Source: Rhynchopus sp. YZ270_cl-10
Lineage: Eukaryota > Euglenozoa > Diplonemea > Diplonemida > Diplonemidae
Assembly: GCA_964035575.1 (NCBI GenBank)
Contig: OZ037867.1
Coordinates: forward strand, 372,001 to 436,000
Length of the DNA: 64,000 nucleotides
Direction: 5' to 3'
Under the pieces are notes generated by a model. It ran no database searches. It was not told the DNA's origin and saw only the letters and a program-made list of their open reading frames with translations. This document shows positions 39,868 through 50,440 of this stretch, piece by piece (within the stretch, counting starts at the first letter, position 1; each line of letters begins with the position of its first letter). The position numbers were made by a program, and so were the translations under genes.

Positions 39868-40335
39868 TCACTTCGGGGAACCCTTCTTCGCCGGGGATCC
39901 CTTGCCCTTCTTGCCCTTCGCCTTCAGGGCCTTTGCGTACTTGGCCACGGCAGCAACTCCCGCAGACAGGGCGTGCGACGCCATCTCGTCGGGGAAGTGC
40001 ATCTTCACACCCGCCACAATGGCACCGCTGCGCAGTGTCTTCTGGCCCGCAAAGTGGTTTGCACGGCCCGCCTCCTCCGCAATGCGCTCAAACAGGTCCA
40101 CCACGAACGAGTTCACAATCCCCATCCCACGCGATGTGATCGCAACAGAGCTCTTCTTCCCCGCCTTCGTCGACGCCTTCACTCCGAAGGTCTTCGTCAT
40201 CAGCTTGTGCACGTAGGTCGAGTAGCTCTTGTAGTTCGGCTTCCTGATCCTCTTCCCGTTCTTGTTCAACTTCGGGCCTCTCTTCGCTCCTGTGGACTTC
40301 TTTCCTCCCGAGGACTTCTGTGGCGATGGTGTCAT
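39868..40335 (-). CDS. Histone H2B (divergent), copy 4
   Basis: Identical to copy 1 in protein. Confidence 0.93.
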   Translation of the reverse strand: MTPSPQKSSGGKKSTGAKRGPKLNKNGKRIRKPNYKSYSTYVHKLMTKTFGVKASTKAGKKSSVAITSRGMGIVNSFVVDLFERIAEEAGRANHFAGQKTLRSGAIVAGVKMHFPDEMASHALSAGVAAVAKYAKALKAKGKKGKGSPAKKGSPK

Positions 40336-40649
40336 CTTGTTGGGTGTGTTGGTGTTTTACGAAAAGTATCTGGTGGAAGTGGGTGATGGTGATGGTGGTG
40401 TGTTCAGATGTGTGTGTGCTACGTTCTTACCATAAACAGGGGAGGGGGCAGGTTCCGTCTCGAGTTTTGTGTTTTGAGGGAAAAGGTGGCGTCAATTACG
40501 CCACTGTGCTGTCGCATGGAAGGCAAATACATGCAGTCCTGCAACAGCACAGCTGGATGGGGTGGGTGGGGAAAACAAAGCAAAAAGACAAGGCTCACCA
40601 ACAGTGACATCACGTCTCGTCTCTCTCATCTCACGAGAAGCGTGTCTGC

Positions 40650-40991
40650 TTACTTGGAGACGTACAGGGTGCGGCCACGCTTCTTCAGGGCGTACAGGAT
40701 GTGCTCCACACGCACCGTCTTCGCAGGGGCGTTCTCACGCACCTCCATCAGTGCGTGGGTGTCCTTCATCACCTGCTCAACAAAGTTCCTCAGGATCTCC
40801 CTCGCCTCGTCGTACACACTGCTCGCAAGACGCTTGCACCCTCCACGGCGGGCCAGACGGCGGATGCTTCCCTTCGTGATACCACGGCCCTTGTTCGACT
40901 TTGCGCCCTTGCGCTTCTGGCTTCCAGTCGTCTTCTTGTCAGCCTTTCCGGAGGCAACCGACTTTCCCTTTGCAGACTTGGACGGACCCAT
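40650..40991 (-). CDS. Histone H4 (divergent), copy 4
   Basis: Identical to copy 1 in protein. Confidence 0.93.
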   Translation of the reverse strand: MGPSKSAKGKSVASGKADKKTTGSQKRKGAKSNKGRGITKGSIRRLARRGGCKRLASSVYDEAREILRNFVEQVMKDTHALMEVRENAPAKTVRVEHILYALKKRGRTLYVSK

Positions 40992-41266
40992 TGTTGTGGT
41001 GTGTGTTGCTTGTTTTTGAATATCTGGTGGGGAGAGATGAGGATGGATTCAGGCAAAGGATGGGTTGCGGAACAGGCAAAAACGATAAATAGTGCTGATT
41101 TTGTTTTCGTGAAGATTATTGTTCTTCGTATTTATTTGTGGTGGGAATCTCCACCCCTCGTTGTGGTCTTGCAACGCAAGGTCACAGAGGTAAATGTTGC
41201 AAAGAAAGGAAAAGACAACAGCTGCACAGTCACGTCAAGGCAGCTTAGTTTTCGACCGCAAGCAGC

Positions 41267-41554
41267 TTACTTCTTCGTGGTCTTGGCCTTCTTCTTCGTC
41301 GACGTTCCCTTCTTCTTTGTTGCTGTCCCCTTCTTCTTCGTGGTGGTCTTCTTGGCCTTCTTTGCCTTCTTCGCCTTCTCCTCCTTCTTCGCCGCCTTCT
41401 TGGCCCTCGCGTCCGCACGCTTCTGCTTCTCAGCCTCCTTCACCTTGTTCACTGCCTCTCTCACAGCGTTCTTCCTCTTCTTTGCTGCCTCCTTGATCTT
41501 CGCAGAGCGCTTCGCATCAGGCTTGGCAATCGCAATCGACTCGAACCTCGGCAT
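41267..41554 (-). CDS. Lysine-rich histone H1-like protein, copy 4
   Basis: Identical to copy 1 in protein. Confidence 0.85.
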   Translation of the reverse strand: MPRFESIAIAKPDAKRSAKIKEAAKKRKNAVREAVNKVKEAEKQKRADARAKKAAKKEEKAKKAKKAKKTTTKKKGTATKKKGTSTKKKAKTTKK

Positions 41555-42660
41555 TGTGAGTGTTGGTGTTGTGCAAAATTGAAACTGTGCATTGACGTGG
41601 TGTGACAGGATGTGGGATGGGAGGAATAGCAAATATAACACAGCGACGAATACTTCTCTTTTTGTTTTGTTGTAGTGTCGACAAAAACCTGTCAAACATG
41701 TTTCTTCTGTTTTTGTTTTATGATGTATACGTGCATGCGTGCACTCCTTCTCCCCCTCCGTTTCATTCCAGAAGCATCTGACATATTTCAGCTTGCAGAC
41801 TAGGAACAAGAAAACAGAATAGAGAGCTAAAGAACACAAAGCAGGACACAGTAAACACCAAACCCATCTCTTCCCTAACCCTTGGGTGCAAAAAATAAAA
41901 ACTCTTAGCCTCTCCAAAACGATACAGGGTATTGTTTGTGGGCGATCTGCTTTTACTTTTTTTCATTCTTTCTTTTTTGTGTGTTTTCCCCCGTCTTTGG
42001 AACTAATGCAAACGGGCCTTATGATGGCACACGACACATTTTGTCAAAATTAGAGGGAAAATATGATAATATTGGATAAAGGAGCCAAGAAAAGGGGAAA
42101 TGGAAATGGAAATGAAGGTGAAAAAAAAACCACCAAAAAACAGTTTGTAAGATGATCCGAAGCCTAGTGTGCTTAGTCATCTTGATGGAAAAGCAAAAAC
42201 AAAAAAGGGGGGCATCTCCCAAAAGGTGTTTCTGCTCAGCCCGTTCCGTGCGCGGTGCTTTGTTGCTGTGTGTCGGGCTTGAAATGATGTTGCAGACAGC
42301 TCTCTGCCACTGCATCCCGCCCACCACACTGTGGCGGACAGGGCACGTGTTATTTGCGTCTGCAGCACCCACACACAGCACACACACGCAGAAACGAGAA
42401 GAACACATCTTCATAAAAATCTGGGAGGAAAAGAACCGTTGAAGTGGAAGTGGGAAAACGAAATGGTATGCAAAACAAAAGCAAAAGCAATACACCATTT
42501 GTCCCCCATTCGTTGTAGACGTGCTTTCTTCGCCCATGATGGGGTGGTGGGGGAAAGCACTGATGCACTATAAAATTCATATGAAGTGAAACTCAAGACC
42601 AGAGAAGAGCACAACACCAGCCCTTCTCACTCTCTCGCCTCTCAGATATATGCCACGTCA

Positions 42661-44556
42661 CTACTTCCCGCCAAGAAGGGAGGAGACCGTAGGTGGCCTT
42701 GCCACAAACCAGTTGGCCTGGCCGGTAGCGTCAACGTTGGGGCATGCGGAGGTCCAGGCACTCCCGCTGTTGAAGTCGTTCATCTCGTACTGCACCTTCG
42801 GGCCGGTGGGACCGGAGTGTGCGTACAGGTCTGCGTGGTGGAGGTCCCACACCTTGGCAGGTGTGAAGCCGCTCCACTGTGCAGGCTGCGGGTCCGTCGT
42901 TGCGCCACCTGTGCGGTCGTAGAAGTTGTGGTAGCTCATCTCGTCGTTCAGCCCTGTGCTGGTGCCTGCCACGGGCGGGCCTGCGTTGTACTGCGTGTTC
43001 CCGGCTGCGCTGTCGTGGCCCTGGCACACCTGCCACATCGCCCACAGACGGTCGATGTTCGCGTGGTGCAGGAAGAAGATTGGGTCCTCGGGGCTCCAGT
43101 TCGTGATCATGTAGCCGCCAATGCGCGAGTGGATCTCCGAGTGCTCCTTGTCCTCAAGGACGTTTCTGAACCCAGGGTTCGTGTTTGTGTCGTACCCGTA
43201 GGTCGTCTGCGGGAGGAAATCGGCTGCCTGGGCTGCGGTGCTGCGTACCAGGTTATCGTTCGCAAAGTAGCGGAACAGACATTTGTTGTCCAGCGGCCAG
43301 TCGCCCTTGTCGCCAACCGGCAGGGAGCCGCTTGTCTCGTGCGAGTGCACCCACGCACCCTTGCGGAACGGACCGTCCGACACACAGCACCCGTCGCTCG
43401 GGTGCCCTCCTGTCCCGTCCACGGGGCCGTTGCACTTGTCTGCCTTCGACCGTCCGTTGTACACCGATCCGAACCCGATAAACTCGCCGCTTGCAGGGTC
43501 TGTGTCGCCGTTCCACAGGGCCGGGTCCCACGCTGCCCCAGCCGCCTGCTCAATCGACCAGTCCCAGTACGGGAGCGCCACACACGCAAACTCTGCACCA
43601 AGCGCACGCAGGTCGTCCTCAAACTTCTGGATGAAGACTCTGTGCCACGGGAGGAACATCCCTGTGTTGTGTGCCTGCAGGTACGACGAGTCCTTCCCGT
43701 GGATCGTCGGGTACTTGTCGTAGCCGCCCTTTGCCGACTGTGTGGCGGACCCTGCGGTAGTCGTCTTCAGCAGCTGCACAGCCTTCATGAAGAGTGCCTT
43801 CTCTGCCGTCGACAGCTGTCTCCACTCCTTGCGCACACGCGACGTGCATGTTGTCGGTGGGGTCGGTGGGGTCGGAGGGGGTGGCGACGTGACCCCACCA
43901 TCGCATGTGCAGCACGCCTGGTTTGCGGTGTAGCCGTCTGCTGCGTAGCTGTGGCCGTACTGCGAGCACCGTGTCGACACAGCCCCGTACCACGCACACG
44001 TGTAGGTGCTCCCGTCTGCGTCGTACCAGGCCCTCTCGGGCGACCCGACCATCACATCCGTGCACGTCGGCGGTGTGGGCGGTGTTGGTGGTGTTGGTGG
44101 TGGTGGCGTCGACACGCACTGGTACCCCACAGAGAACCCCTGCTCCTGCACAGACCCGTCAGACTTGAACTGCATCAACGCACCACCACCGCCGTTGAAC
44201 ACAGTCGGGTCAAGCGTCTTCACCCCCGACTCCCTGAAGACCGCGGTTGCCGATGTGTCCACAGAGCTGTCGCTGGCGACAGGCCACATCGACACGAAGT
44301 CGTATCTGTTCTCTGTGCGGAACGTGTTCCATGTGAAGGTCAGCGTCCCGTCGCACTGCACGTACCAGCACGGCGTCTGGTTGTCCAGGTAGTTCCCCGA
44401 GCCCGCCGGGTATGTGATCGTGCCGCTCGCACCAGACACCTGTGTCCGTCCAGAGGCTCCGTCCGGGCATGTGCCCGAAGGAAACGTAAACTGCGCCTCC
44501 GCAAAGCTGCAGCACATCGCTGCAGCCATGCTCGCAAGAGCTGTCATACGCACCAT
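42661..44556 (-). CDS. Secreted CUB/Cys-rich/tyrosinase protein, copy 4
   Basis: Last tyrosinase copy in the array; identical to copy 1 and intact. The position corresponding to a fifth copy is occupied by the astacin gene at 48658-50328. Confidence 0.93.
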   Translation of the reverse strand: MVRMTALASMAAAMCCSFAEAQFTFPSGTCPDGASGRTQVSGASGTITYPAGSGNYLDNQTPCWYVQCDGTLTFTWNTFRTENRYDFVSMWPVASDSSVDTSATAVFRESGVKTLDPTVFNGGGGALMQFKSDGSVQEQGFSVGYQCVSTPPPPTPPTPPTPPTCTDVMVGSPERAWYDADGSTYTCAWYGAVSTRCSQYGHSYAADGYTANQACCTCDGGVTSPPPPTPPTPPTTCTSRVRKEWRQLSTAEKALFMKAVQLLKTTTAGSATQSAKGGYDKYPTIHGKDSSYLQAHNTGMFLPWHRVFIQKFEDDLRALGAEFACVALPYWDWSIEQAAGAAWDPALWNGDTDPASGEFIGFGSVYNGRSKADKCNGPVDGTGGHPSDGCCVSDGPFRKGAWVHSHETSGSLPVGDKGDWPLDNKCLFRYFANDNLVRSTAAQAADFLPQTTYGYDTNTNPGFRNVLEDKEHSEIHSRIGGYMITNWSPEDPIFFLHHANIDRLWAMWQVCQGHDSAAGNTQYNAGPPVAGTSTGLNDEMSYHNFYDRTGGATTDPQPAQWSGFTPAKVWDLHHADLYAHSGPTGPKVQYEMNDFNSGSAWTSACPNVDATGQANWFVARPPTVSSLLGGK

Positions 44557-44801
44557 TTTGTGAGCTATGAGCGTGTCTGTGTTCTTATCTAACCTGTTGG
44601 GCGGTGTCTTGAGGTGGGGTTAGGTGTGGTGATGCACAATAAGAAGGATGTTCGCAAAGAAACTAAGAGGGGAGGAGTGGATACTTTATGTAATTCGGCG
44701 GATAACACCACCCTTTGCTGGTGCAAAGTGGGGAAGTGGGGAATGGGGAAAAGGATGAAGAACACAAACTGCTACAAACACCTCGTGCAAAAGGGAACAG
44801 C

Positions 44802-45242
44802 TCAGAGGTTGTCTCCACGGATGCGGATCGTGTAGCTCAGGTCCTTCTGGATCAGGGTCTTCTTCTTCCTGTGCAGCTGCAGGATCACGGCACCCTCAAA
44901 CACGCTGATCAGGTACTGCTCGCTTGCCTCCTGCATCGCCTCGAGTGCAGACGCACGGAAACGCATGTCCTGCTTGTGCTTGTCCATCACATCACGCACA
45001 AGGCGCTGGAAGGGCGCCTTCTGGATCAGCAGCTGTGTCCCCTTCTGCAGTGCCTTGATCTCACGCATCGCAACAGTTCCGGGCAACCAGCGGCCAGACT
45101 TCTTCACCACCTTACCCTTCTTGTCCTTCTTCTCAGCGGGCTTGTAGTTCAGCTTCGTCATCGGCTTCCTCTTCTTCTGCTCACCGTCCTTTCCAGTCGA
45201 CGACTGCGACTTCTTCACAGACTTGGCAGGTGTGCGTGGCAT
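44802..45242 (-). CDS. Histone H3 (divergent), copy 5
   Basis: Identical to copy 1 in protein; belongs to the truncated fifth unit. Confidence 0.93.
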   Translation of the reverse strand: MPRTPAKSVKKSQSSTGKDGEQKKRKPMTKLNYKPAEKKDKKGKVVKKSGRWLPGTVAMREIKALQKGTQLLIQKAPFQRLVRDVMDKHKQDMRFRASALEAMQEASEQYLISVFEGAVILQLHRKKKTLIQKDLSYTIRIRGDNL

Positions 45243-45499
45243 CTTGTTGTGTTGTGGGGTTGTTGTCTTGGTTATCTGTCGGGTGTGATGTGGTGTGGTG
45301 TGGTCACGTTTCGTGGTGTGTGGGGAGGGGATGGCAGAGGCAGGAAAGGAGGGGGAACAGGATCTCATGTTTGTTATATGCGGTGTGTAGTTACACCCCC
45401 TCAGCACCCTTACATCCGGTGTGAGGGTACAAAAAAAAAGAAACAACCACAACAACAAGTGTTGGAAGCAAACTCAGAAGACAGATGTCGAGAGAGTGT

Positions 45500-46000
45500 T
45501 TACTTCTTCGGGGAGGACTTCTTGGGGGAGCCCTTCGACTTCTTGCCCTTCTTTCCACCCTTCTTCCCCTTCGACTTCTTCGTCACGCTGCCAGAGGACT
45601 TCTTCCTGTACTTCTTGTCAGTCGCCTTGAGAGCATCGTGCACTCCTCCACCCACACCTCCACCCGCAATCGTCACGTTCGACAGAAGGTCACCAAGGTC
45701 CTTGTCCTCACGCACGGCAACGCAGATGTGGCGGGGCTTGATCTGGTGCTGCTTCTTGTTCTTTGCCTTCTTTCCCGACGTCGCTGCCTTCGCAGACACG
45801 TTCAGAAGCTCACCTGTGCAGTACTGCAGCACAGACGTCAGGAACACTGCCGCAGTGGGACTCACACGCTTTGCGTACCTTCCCTTCTTCAGCGCACTGC
45901 CCACACGTCCCACAGGGAAGGTCAGACCAGACATCTCAGACAGAGACACAGACGGTCCCCTCTTCACTCCCTTCTTTGCGCCACGGCTTGCACCGACCAT
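45500..46000 (-). CDS. Histone H2A (divergent), copy 5
   Basis: Identical to copy 1 in protein. Confidence 0.93.
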   Translation of the reverse strand: MVGASRGAKKGVKRGPSVSLSEMSGLTFPVGRVGSALKKGRYAKRVSPTAAVFLTSVLQYCTGELLNVSAKAATSGKKAKNKKQHQIKPRHICVAVREDKDLGDLLSNVTIAGGGVGGGVHDALKATDKKYRKKSSGSVTKKSKGKKGGKKGKKSKGSPKKSSPKK

Positions 46001-46253
46001 TGTTTGTCTTTTGGTTGTGTTGGTGGTGAAATATATCTGGAAGAAAGGAAGTGGGCGTGACGTGTGGACGGGAGGGTGGTGGGTGGTGGGAAGGAGACCA
46101 AAAGTAAAGTTCGCTTTGTTGTTTTGTTGTTGGTTTTTGTTTCACAAAAGACGGTGGCAGTACCACCCACGCCCCCTTGCAGAACAAGAGGGCCGTGTCT
46201 TCACCCACAAAGCTACACCACGCATCAGGTTACAGTGCAACACATCACGTGCT

Positions 46254-46721
46254 TCACTTCGGGGAACCCTTCTTCGCCGGGGATCCCTTGCCCTTCTTGC
46301 CCTTCGCCTTCAGGGCCTTTGCGTACTTGGCCACGGCAGCAACTCCCGCAGACAGGGCGTGCGACGCCATCTCGTCGGGGAAGTGCATCTTCACACCCGC
46401 CACAATGGCACCGCTGCGCAGTGTCTTCTGGCCCGCAAAGTGGTTTGCACGGCCCGCCTCCTCCGCAATGCGCTCAAACAGGTCCACCACGAACGAGTTC
46501 ACAATCCCCATCCCACGCGATGTGATCGCAACAGAGCTCTTCTTCCCCGCCTTCGTCGACGCCTTCACTCCGAAGGTCTTCGTCATCAGCTTGTGCACGT
46601 AGGTCGAGTAGCTCTTGTAGTTCGGCTTCCTGATCCTCTTCCCGTTCTTGTTCAACTTCGGGCCTCTCTTCGCTCCTGTGGACTTCTTTCCTCCCGAGGA
46701 CTTCTGTGGCGATGGTGTCAT
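46254..46721 (-). CDS. Histone H2B (divergent), copy 5
   Basis: Identical to copy 1 in protein. Confidence 0.93.
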   Translation of the reverse strand: MTPSPQKSSGGKKSTGAKRGPKLNKNGKRIRKPNYKSYSTYVHKLMTKTFGVKASTKAGKKSSVAITSRGMGIVNSFVVDLFERIAEEAGRANHFAGQKTLRSGAIVAGVKMHFPDEMASHALSAGVAAVAKYAKALKAKGKKGKGSPAKKGSPK

Positions 46722-47035
46722 CTTGTTGGGTGTGTTGGTGTTTTACGAAAAGTATCTGGTGGAAGTGGGTGATGGTGATGGTGGTGTGTTCAGATGTGTG
46801 TGTGCTACGTTCTTACCATAAACAGGGGAGGGGGCAGGTTCCGTCTCGAGTTTTGTGTTTTGAGGGAAAAGGTGGCGTCAATTACGCCACTGTGCTGTCG
46901 CATGGAAGGCAAATACATGCAGTCCTGCAACAGCACAGCTGGATGGGGTGGGTGGGGAAAACAAAGCAAAAAGACAAGGCTCACCAACAGTGACATCACG
47001 TCTCGTCTCTCTCATCTCACGAGAAGCGTGTCTGC

Positions 47036-47377
47036 TTACTTGGAGACGTACAGGGTGCGGCCACGCTTCTTCAGGGCGTACAGGATGTGCTCCACACGCA
47101 CCGTCTTCGCAGGGGCGTTCTCACGCACCTCCATCAGTGCGTGGGTGTCCTTCATCACCTGCTCAACAAAGTTCCTCAGGATCTCCCTCGCCTCGTCGTA
47201 CACACTGCTCGCAAGACGCTTGCACCCTCCACGGCGGGCCAGACGGCGGATGCTTCCCTTCGTGATACCACGGCCCTTGTTCGACTTTGCGCCCTTGCGC
47301 TTCTGGCTTCCAGTCGTCTTCTTGTCAGCCTTTCCGGAGGCAACCGACTTTCCCTTTGCAGACTTGGACGGACCCAT
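47036..47377 (-). CDS. Histone H4 (divergent), copy 5
   Basis: Identical to copy 1 in protein. Confidence 0.93.
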   Translation of the reverse strand: MGPSKSAKGKSVASGKADKKTTGSQKRKGAKSNKGRGITKGSIRRLARRGGCKRLASSVYDEAREILRNFVEQVMKDTHALMEVRENAPAKTVRVEHILYALKKRGRTLYVSK

Positions 47378-47652
47378 TGTTGTGGTGTGTGTTGCTTGTT
47401 TTTGAATATCTGGTGGGGAGAGATGAGGATGGATTCAGGCAAAGGATGGGTTGCGGAACAGGCAAAAACGATAAATAGTGCTGATTTTGTTTTCGTGAAG
47501 ATTATTGTTCTTCGTATTTATTTGTGGTGGGAATCTCCACCCCTCGTTGTGGTCTTGCAACGCAAGGTCACAGAGGTAAATGTTGCAAAGAAAGGAAAAG
47601 ACAACAGCTGCACAGTCACGTCAAGGCAGCTTAGTTTTCGACCGCAAGCAGC

Positions 47653-47940
47653 TTACTTCTTCGTGGTCTTGGCCTTCTTCTTCGTCGACGTTCCCTTCTT
47701 CTTTGTTGCTGTCCCCTTCTTCTTCGTGGTGGTCTTCTTGGCCTTCTTTGCCTTCTTCGCCTTCTCCTCCTTCTTCGCCGCCTTCTTGGCCCTCGCGTCC
47801 GCACGCTTCTGCTTCTCAGCCTCCTTCACCTTGTTCACTGCCTCTCTCACAGCGTTCTTCCTCTTCTTTGCTGCCTCCTTGATCTTCGCAGAGCGCTTCG
47901 CATCAGGCTTGGCAATCGCAATCGACTCGAACCTCGGCAT
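47653..47940 (-). CDS. Lysine-rich histone H1-like protein, copy 5
   Basis: Identical in protein to copy 1, but its upstream region differs: similarity to the other copies fades within 45 bp of the ATG, and the sequence beyond about 47985 is unique. Its CACAG acceptor-like site has become TACAG, still a YAG at the same distance. Confidence 0.85.
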   Translation of the reverse strand: MPRFESIAIAKPDAKRSAKIKEAAKKRKNAVREAVNKVKEAEKQKRADARAKKAAKKEEKAKKAKKAKKTTTKKKGTATKKKGTSTKKKAKTTKK

Positions 47941-47985
47941 TGTGAGTGTTGGTGTTGTGCAAAATTGAAACTGTACATTGATGTG

Positions 47986-48657
47986 TTGTGACAGGAGGTG
48001 GGAAGGGGATGGTTTTCTGAATAACTGTGTGTCAGAAAAGCAGAAACATGAACAATATCACGCACCGTCTCATCGACCACATGGATTGACACTAAAATAG
48101 AGGGGCAGAGGAGGGGAGACTCATTTAATAAAAACTAACGTCACAAACAAACGGCAGGTATTGATACCCATGACAAGAGGAAAAAGAGTGGAAAAGCGAT
48201 AAGACAAGGCCCAAATGTGTGCAAAAGGGCAACAAGATGTGGAGAAGATAGTGCAACATACGATGCAGTGGATGCAAGGGCACTTGGTTCTCCAAAACAA
48301 ATGCAAGAAACGCTAATAAAGTATAACTACCCCCACACAAACACTTACAACAAGGGTTCGGGTGGTCAGAAGAGAACAAAGGTTCGTCATCCGACCACAT
48401 CGATCTACGTCATATCGTGTTGTTGTTGTGGAGACAACCGGCAGGGCCGGTGTTCTATAAAGCAACGAGAAAGGGGGAAACAGAAAATGGAAAATTAGGT
48501 AATGAAGAGATCAGGGTATGCAGCCAGAAAGATTCGTCTTTGTAATAAAACCAAAGAAACAATGAAGAACACAAAACTTTCATACAACGAAGTGCGAACA
48601 GTTCCGTGGCAGGATGAGCTATGAATTGAGGTTTGCCTCATATGAGGCAGCCACCGT
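47986..48657. other. Unique spacer between H1 copy 5 and astacin
   Basis: About 670 bp not shared with the array. No gene supported. At 48634-48649 the palindrome TGCCTCATATGAGGCA begins 8 nt after the astacin stop. Confidence 0.5.
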
Positions 48658-50328
48658 TCATCTGAAGTATGATGACTTCTTGCACGTCTTCACATACTTG
48701 TTGCCCAGGCACTTCAACCCAGATGCACAGCACGACTCCTTCCCCGTGCACGAACGGTTCTCACGAAGCCTGCTCCTGCACCGTGGCTGTGTCGGTGGCG
48801 TGGGAGCGGCACCCCCAAGCACACGGCACGACCTCCCGCGAGCTGGTGTGCAGGCAGTCAGGCACTTTGCGTAACGTGAGTTCACCTCGTGGCAAGTGGT
48901 GCCCGACACACAGCAGTCTGGCGAGGAGCGGCAGCTGCCCCACTTCTGCACTGGCCATCTGCAGCCCGACGGCGACGGTGACGGTGCTGTGCGTGGTGCT
49001 GGAGTTCTCGGTGGGCTCGAGGTTCTCGGGGGGCAAGGGGTCCTTGGCGGGCTTGGCGTCTTCACAGGCGGACTCGGCGTCCTGGGAGGGCTGCGTGTCG
49101 CAGGTGGGCTTGGTGTGCGCACAGGTGGGCTGGACGTTCTTGGGGGGCTACGTGTCCTTGGCGGGCTTGGTGTCCTGACAGGTGGGATCGGGGGGCTGGA
49201 CGTTCTCGGAGGACTGTCTGTCCTGGCGGGCGGGTTTGACGTTGTTGGCGGGCTTGTAGTCCCCACCACATCCCCCTCAACACGCACATTGACACGGCAC
49301 TCAGAGGCAGGGCCGTCGGATGCTGTGAAGGTTGCAGCCAAGACAAACGTGCGGCCCTCGTCGTTGCGCGTCGGTGTGTAGCGCAGGGCTGCGTAGCCTG
49401 TGTCGGTGAGGGTTGTACCGGAGCGTGTCAGGAACTGTGTGTCGGGCGCGTTTGTGTTTGGGTACGTGACACGCATGGAGCGTGATGCGGTGTAGAGTGC
49501 GTTGAAGTCGACACTGAAGTCCTCACCCACAGGGATCACGAGTGTGGTGCTCTCGCTCTGTGAGGCAATGCAGCGGGGTGCAGTGAACCGTGTCGAGCAG
49601 CCGTTGTACATGAACTCAATCGCAGCCACGTCGCCTGCACTCAGCCCGTTGCGCTGGCCAATTGGCTGTGGCGAGATGATCGTTGGCTGACGTCCAATTC
49701 TGAACCCGTTGGGTCCATAGTGCATGATCGACCCGTAGTCGTACTTGCCCAGGTCACGTCCACTCGCACCGTTCTTTCTGAAGTTGTTCTGCAAGCCCTC
49801 AACCACCTGTGACATGTCGACTGTAACGTAGTTGTCTCTGTCCTTCCGCGACTGCTCGTGCGAAAGACCCAGGGAGTGGCCGATCTCGTGAATCGTCGAT
49901 CCTGTTGAGCACCCGTTGGCAAGGTTGATGCTGTTGACACCTGCTCCGCGACTGCCAATGGGTGAACTGCACCCATTTCCATTTTGGAAACGGATGTACG
50001 GACGTGGGCACGACGAGTCCGAGGAACACTGGTTGAAACGGAAGCACGTCTTCGCCTCCCAATCCCGCACCGCGCTTGCAATACGTGAATCAGAGGACCT
50101 GAGTGACGTTGCGACAGCGTAGTTCACAACCTCCCCCACAGGGAACAGCTGCGACGCACGTGACAGCGGTGTGGCCCCAAGCACGTTCCCAGCACGGTCA
50201 GTCTCTATGGGCACCTGGATGTCGCCTTCGACAATGCTGAAGTCGTAATCCCAATCGGCACGTCCACCACTCGCAGACACAGCAGCACACATGATCAGGA
50301 CTACCAAGGGTGCCGTCTGCCACGACAT
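48658..50328 (-). CDS. Secreted astacin-like metalloprotease with Ser-Pro-rich linker
   Basis: 556 residues from the ATG at 50328 (the frame is open upstream, but this ATG gives the signal peptide WQTAPLVVLIMCAAVSASGG). Zinc signature HEIGHSLGLSHEQ at 147-159 (His147, Glu148, His151, His157) and the Met-turn SIMHYG with Tyr204 identify an M12A astacin. Next comes an Ig/cadherin-like segment about 225-350 (TASRSMRVTYPNTNAPDTQF), a long SPPRTPSPP-type linker about 360-455, and two Cys-rich modules of the pattern C...CxxSxDCCxxGxxC...C at the end. Extracellular matrix or wall proteolysis is likely. It occupies the tyrosinase slot beside a lone H3. Proposed acceptor AACAG|ATTCC 31 nt upstream. 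Confidence 0.9.
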   Translation of the reverse strand: MSWQTAPLVVLIMCAAVSASGGRADWDYDFSIVEGDIQVPIETDRAGNVLGATPLSRASQLFPVGEVVNYAVATSLRSSDSRIASAVRDWEAKTCFRFNQCSSDSSCPRPYIRFQNGNGCSSPIGSRGAGVNSINLANGCSTGSTIHEIGHSLGLSHEQSRKDRDNYVTVDMSQVVEGLQNNFRKNGASGRDLGKYDYGSIMHYGPNGFRIGRQPTIISPQPIGQRNGLSAGDVAAIEFMYNGCSTRFTAPRCIASQSESTTLVIPVGEDFSVDFNALYTASRSMRVTYPNTNAPDTQFLTRSGTTLTDTGYAALRYTPTRNDEGRTFVLAATFTASDGPASECRVNVRVEGDVVGTTSPPTTSNPPARTDSPPRTSSPPIPPVRTPSPPRTRSPPRTSSPPVRTPSPPATRSPPRTPSPPVKTPSPPRTPCPPRTSSPPRTPAPRTAPSPSPSGCRWPVQKWGSCRSSPDCCVSGTTCHEVNSRYAKCLTACTPARGRSCRVLGGAAPTPPTQPRCRSRLRENRSCTGKESCCASGLKCLGNKYVKTCKKSSYFR

Positions 50329-50440
50329 GCTGTGCTGACTGTACATGTGTATGTGGAATCTGTTGTGTGCAGGTGGGTGGGTGCAACTTGGGGATGTGTG
50401 TGGACACTGCGTCAAGTGTGTAACTGTAAAAAAAGAAAGA

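Larger units (their letters stand above)
19155..47985 (-). repeat. Tandem array: 4.5 units of a 6,386-bp histone/tyrosinase repeat
   Basis: All features recur at exactly 6,386-bp spacing with no indels. Full units start at about 19155, 25541, 31927 and 38313; a fifth begins at about 44699 and is homologous only through H1, fading near 47985. Order in transcription sense (high to low) within a unit is tyrosinase, H1, H4, H2B, H2A, H3. Units appear identical at the base level except at the outer edges; for example, the hairpin loop downstream of H3 is AGGT in the first copy and in the outlying copy at 50505, and TGGT in the others. Such identity means very recent amplification or continual homogenisation, or possibly assembly duplication. 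Confidence 0.97.

Noticed and set aside
19155-47985. Viral origin of the divergent histones (some giant viruses encode histones)
   Set aside because: All five types occur as separate genes among intron-bearing host genes, with trypanosomatid-like motifs; no viral genes nearby.
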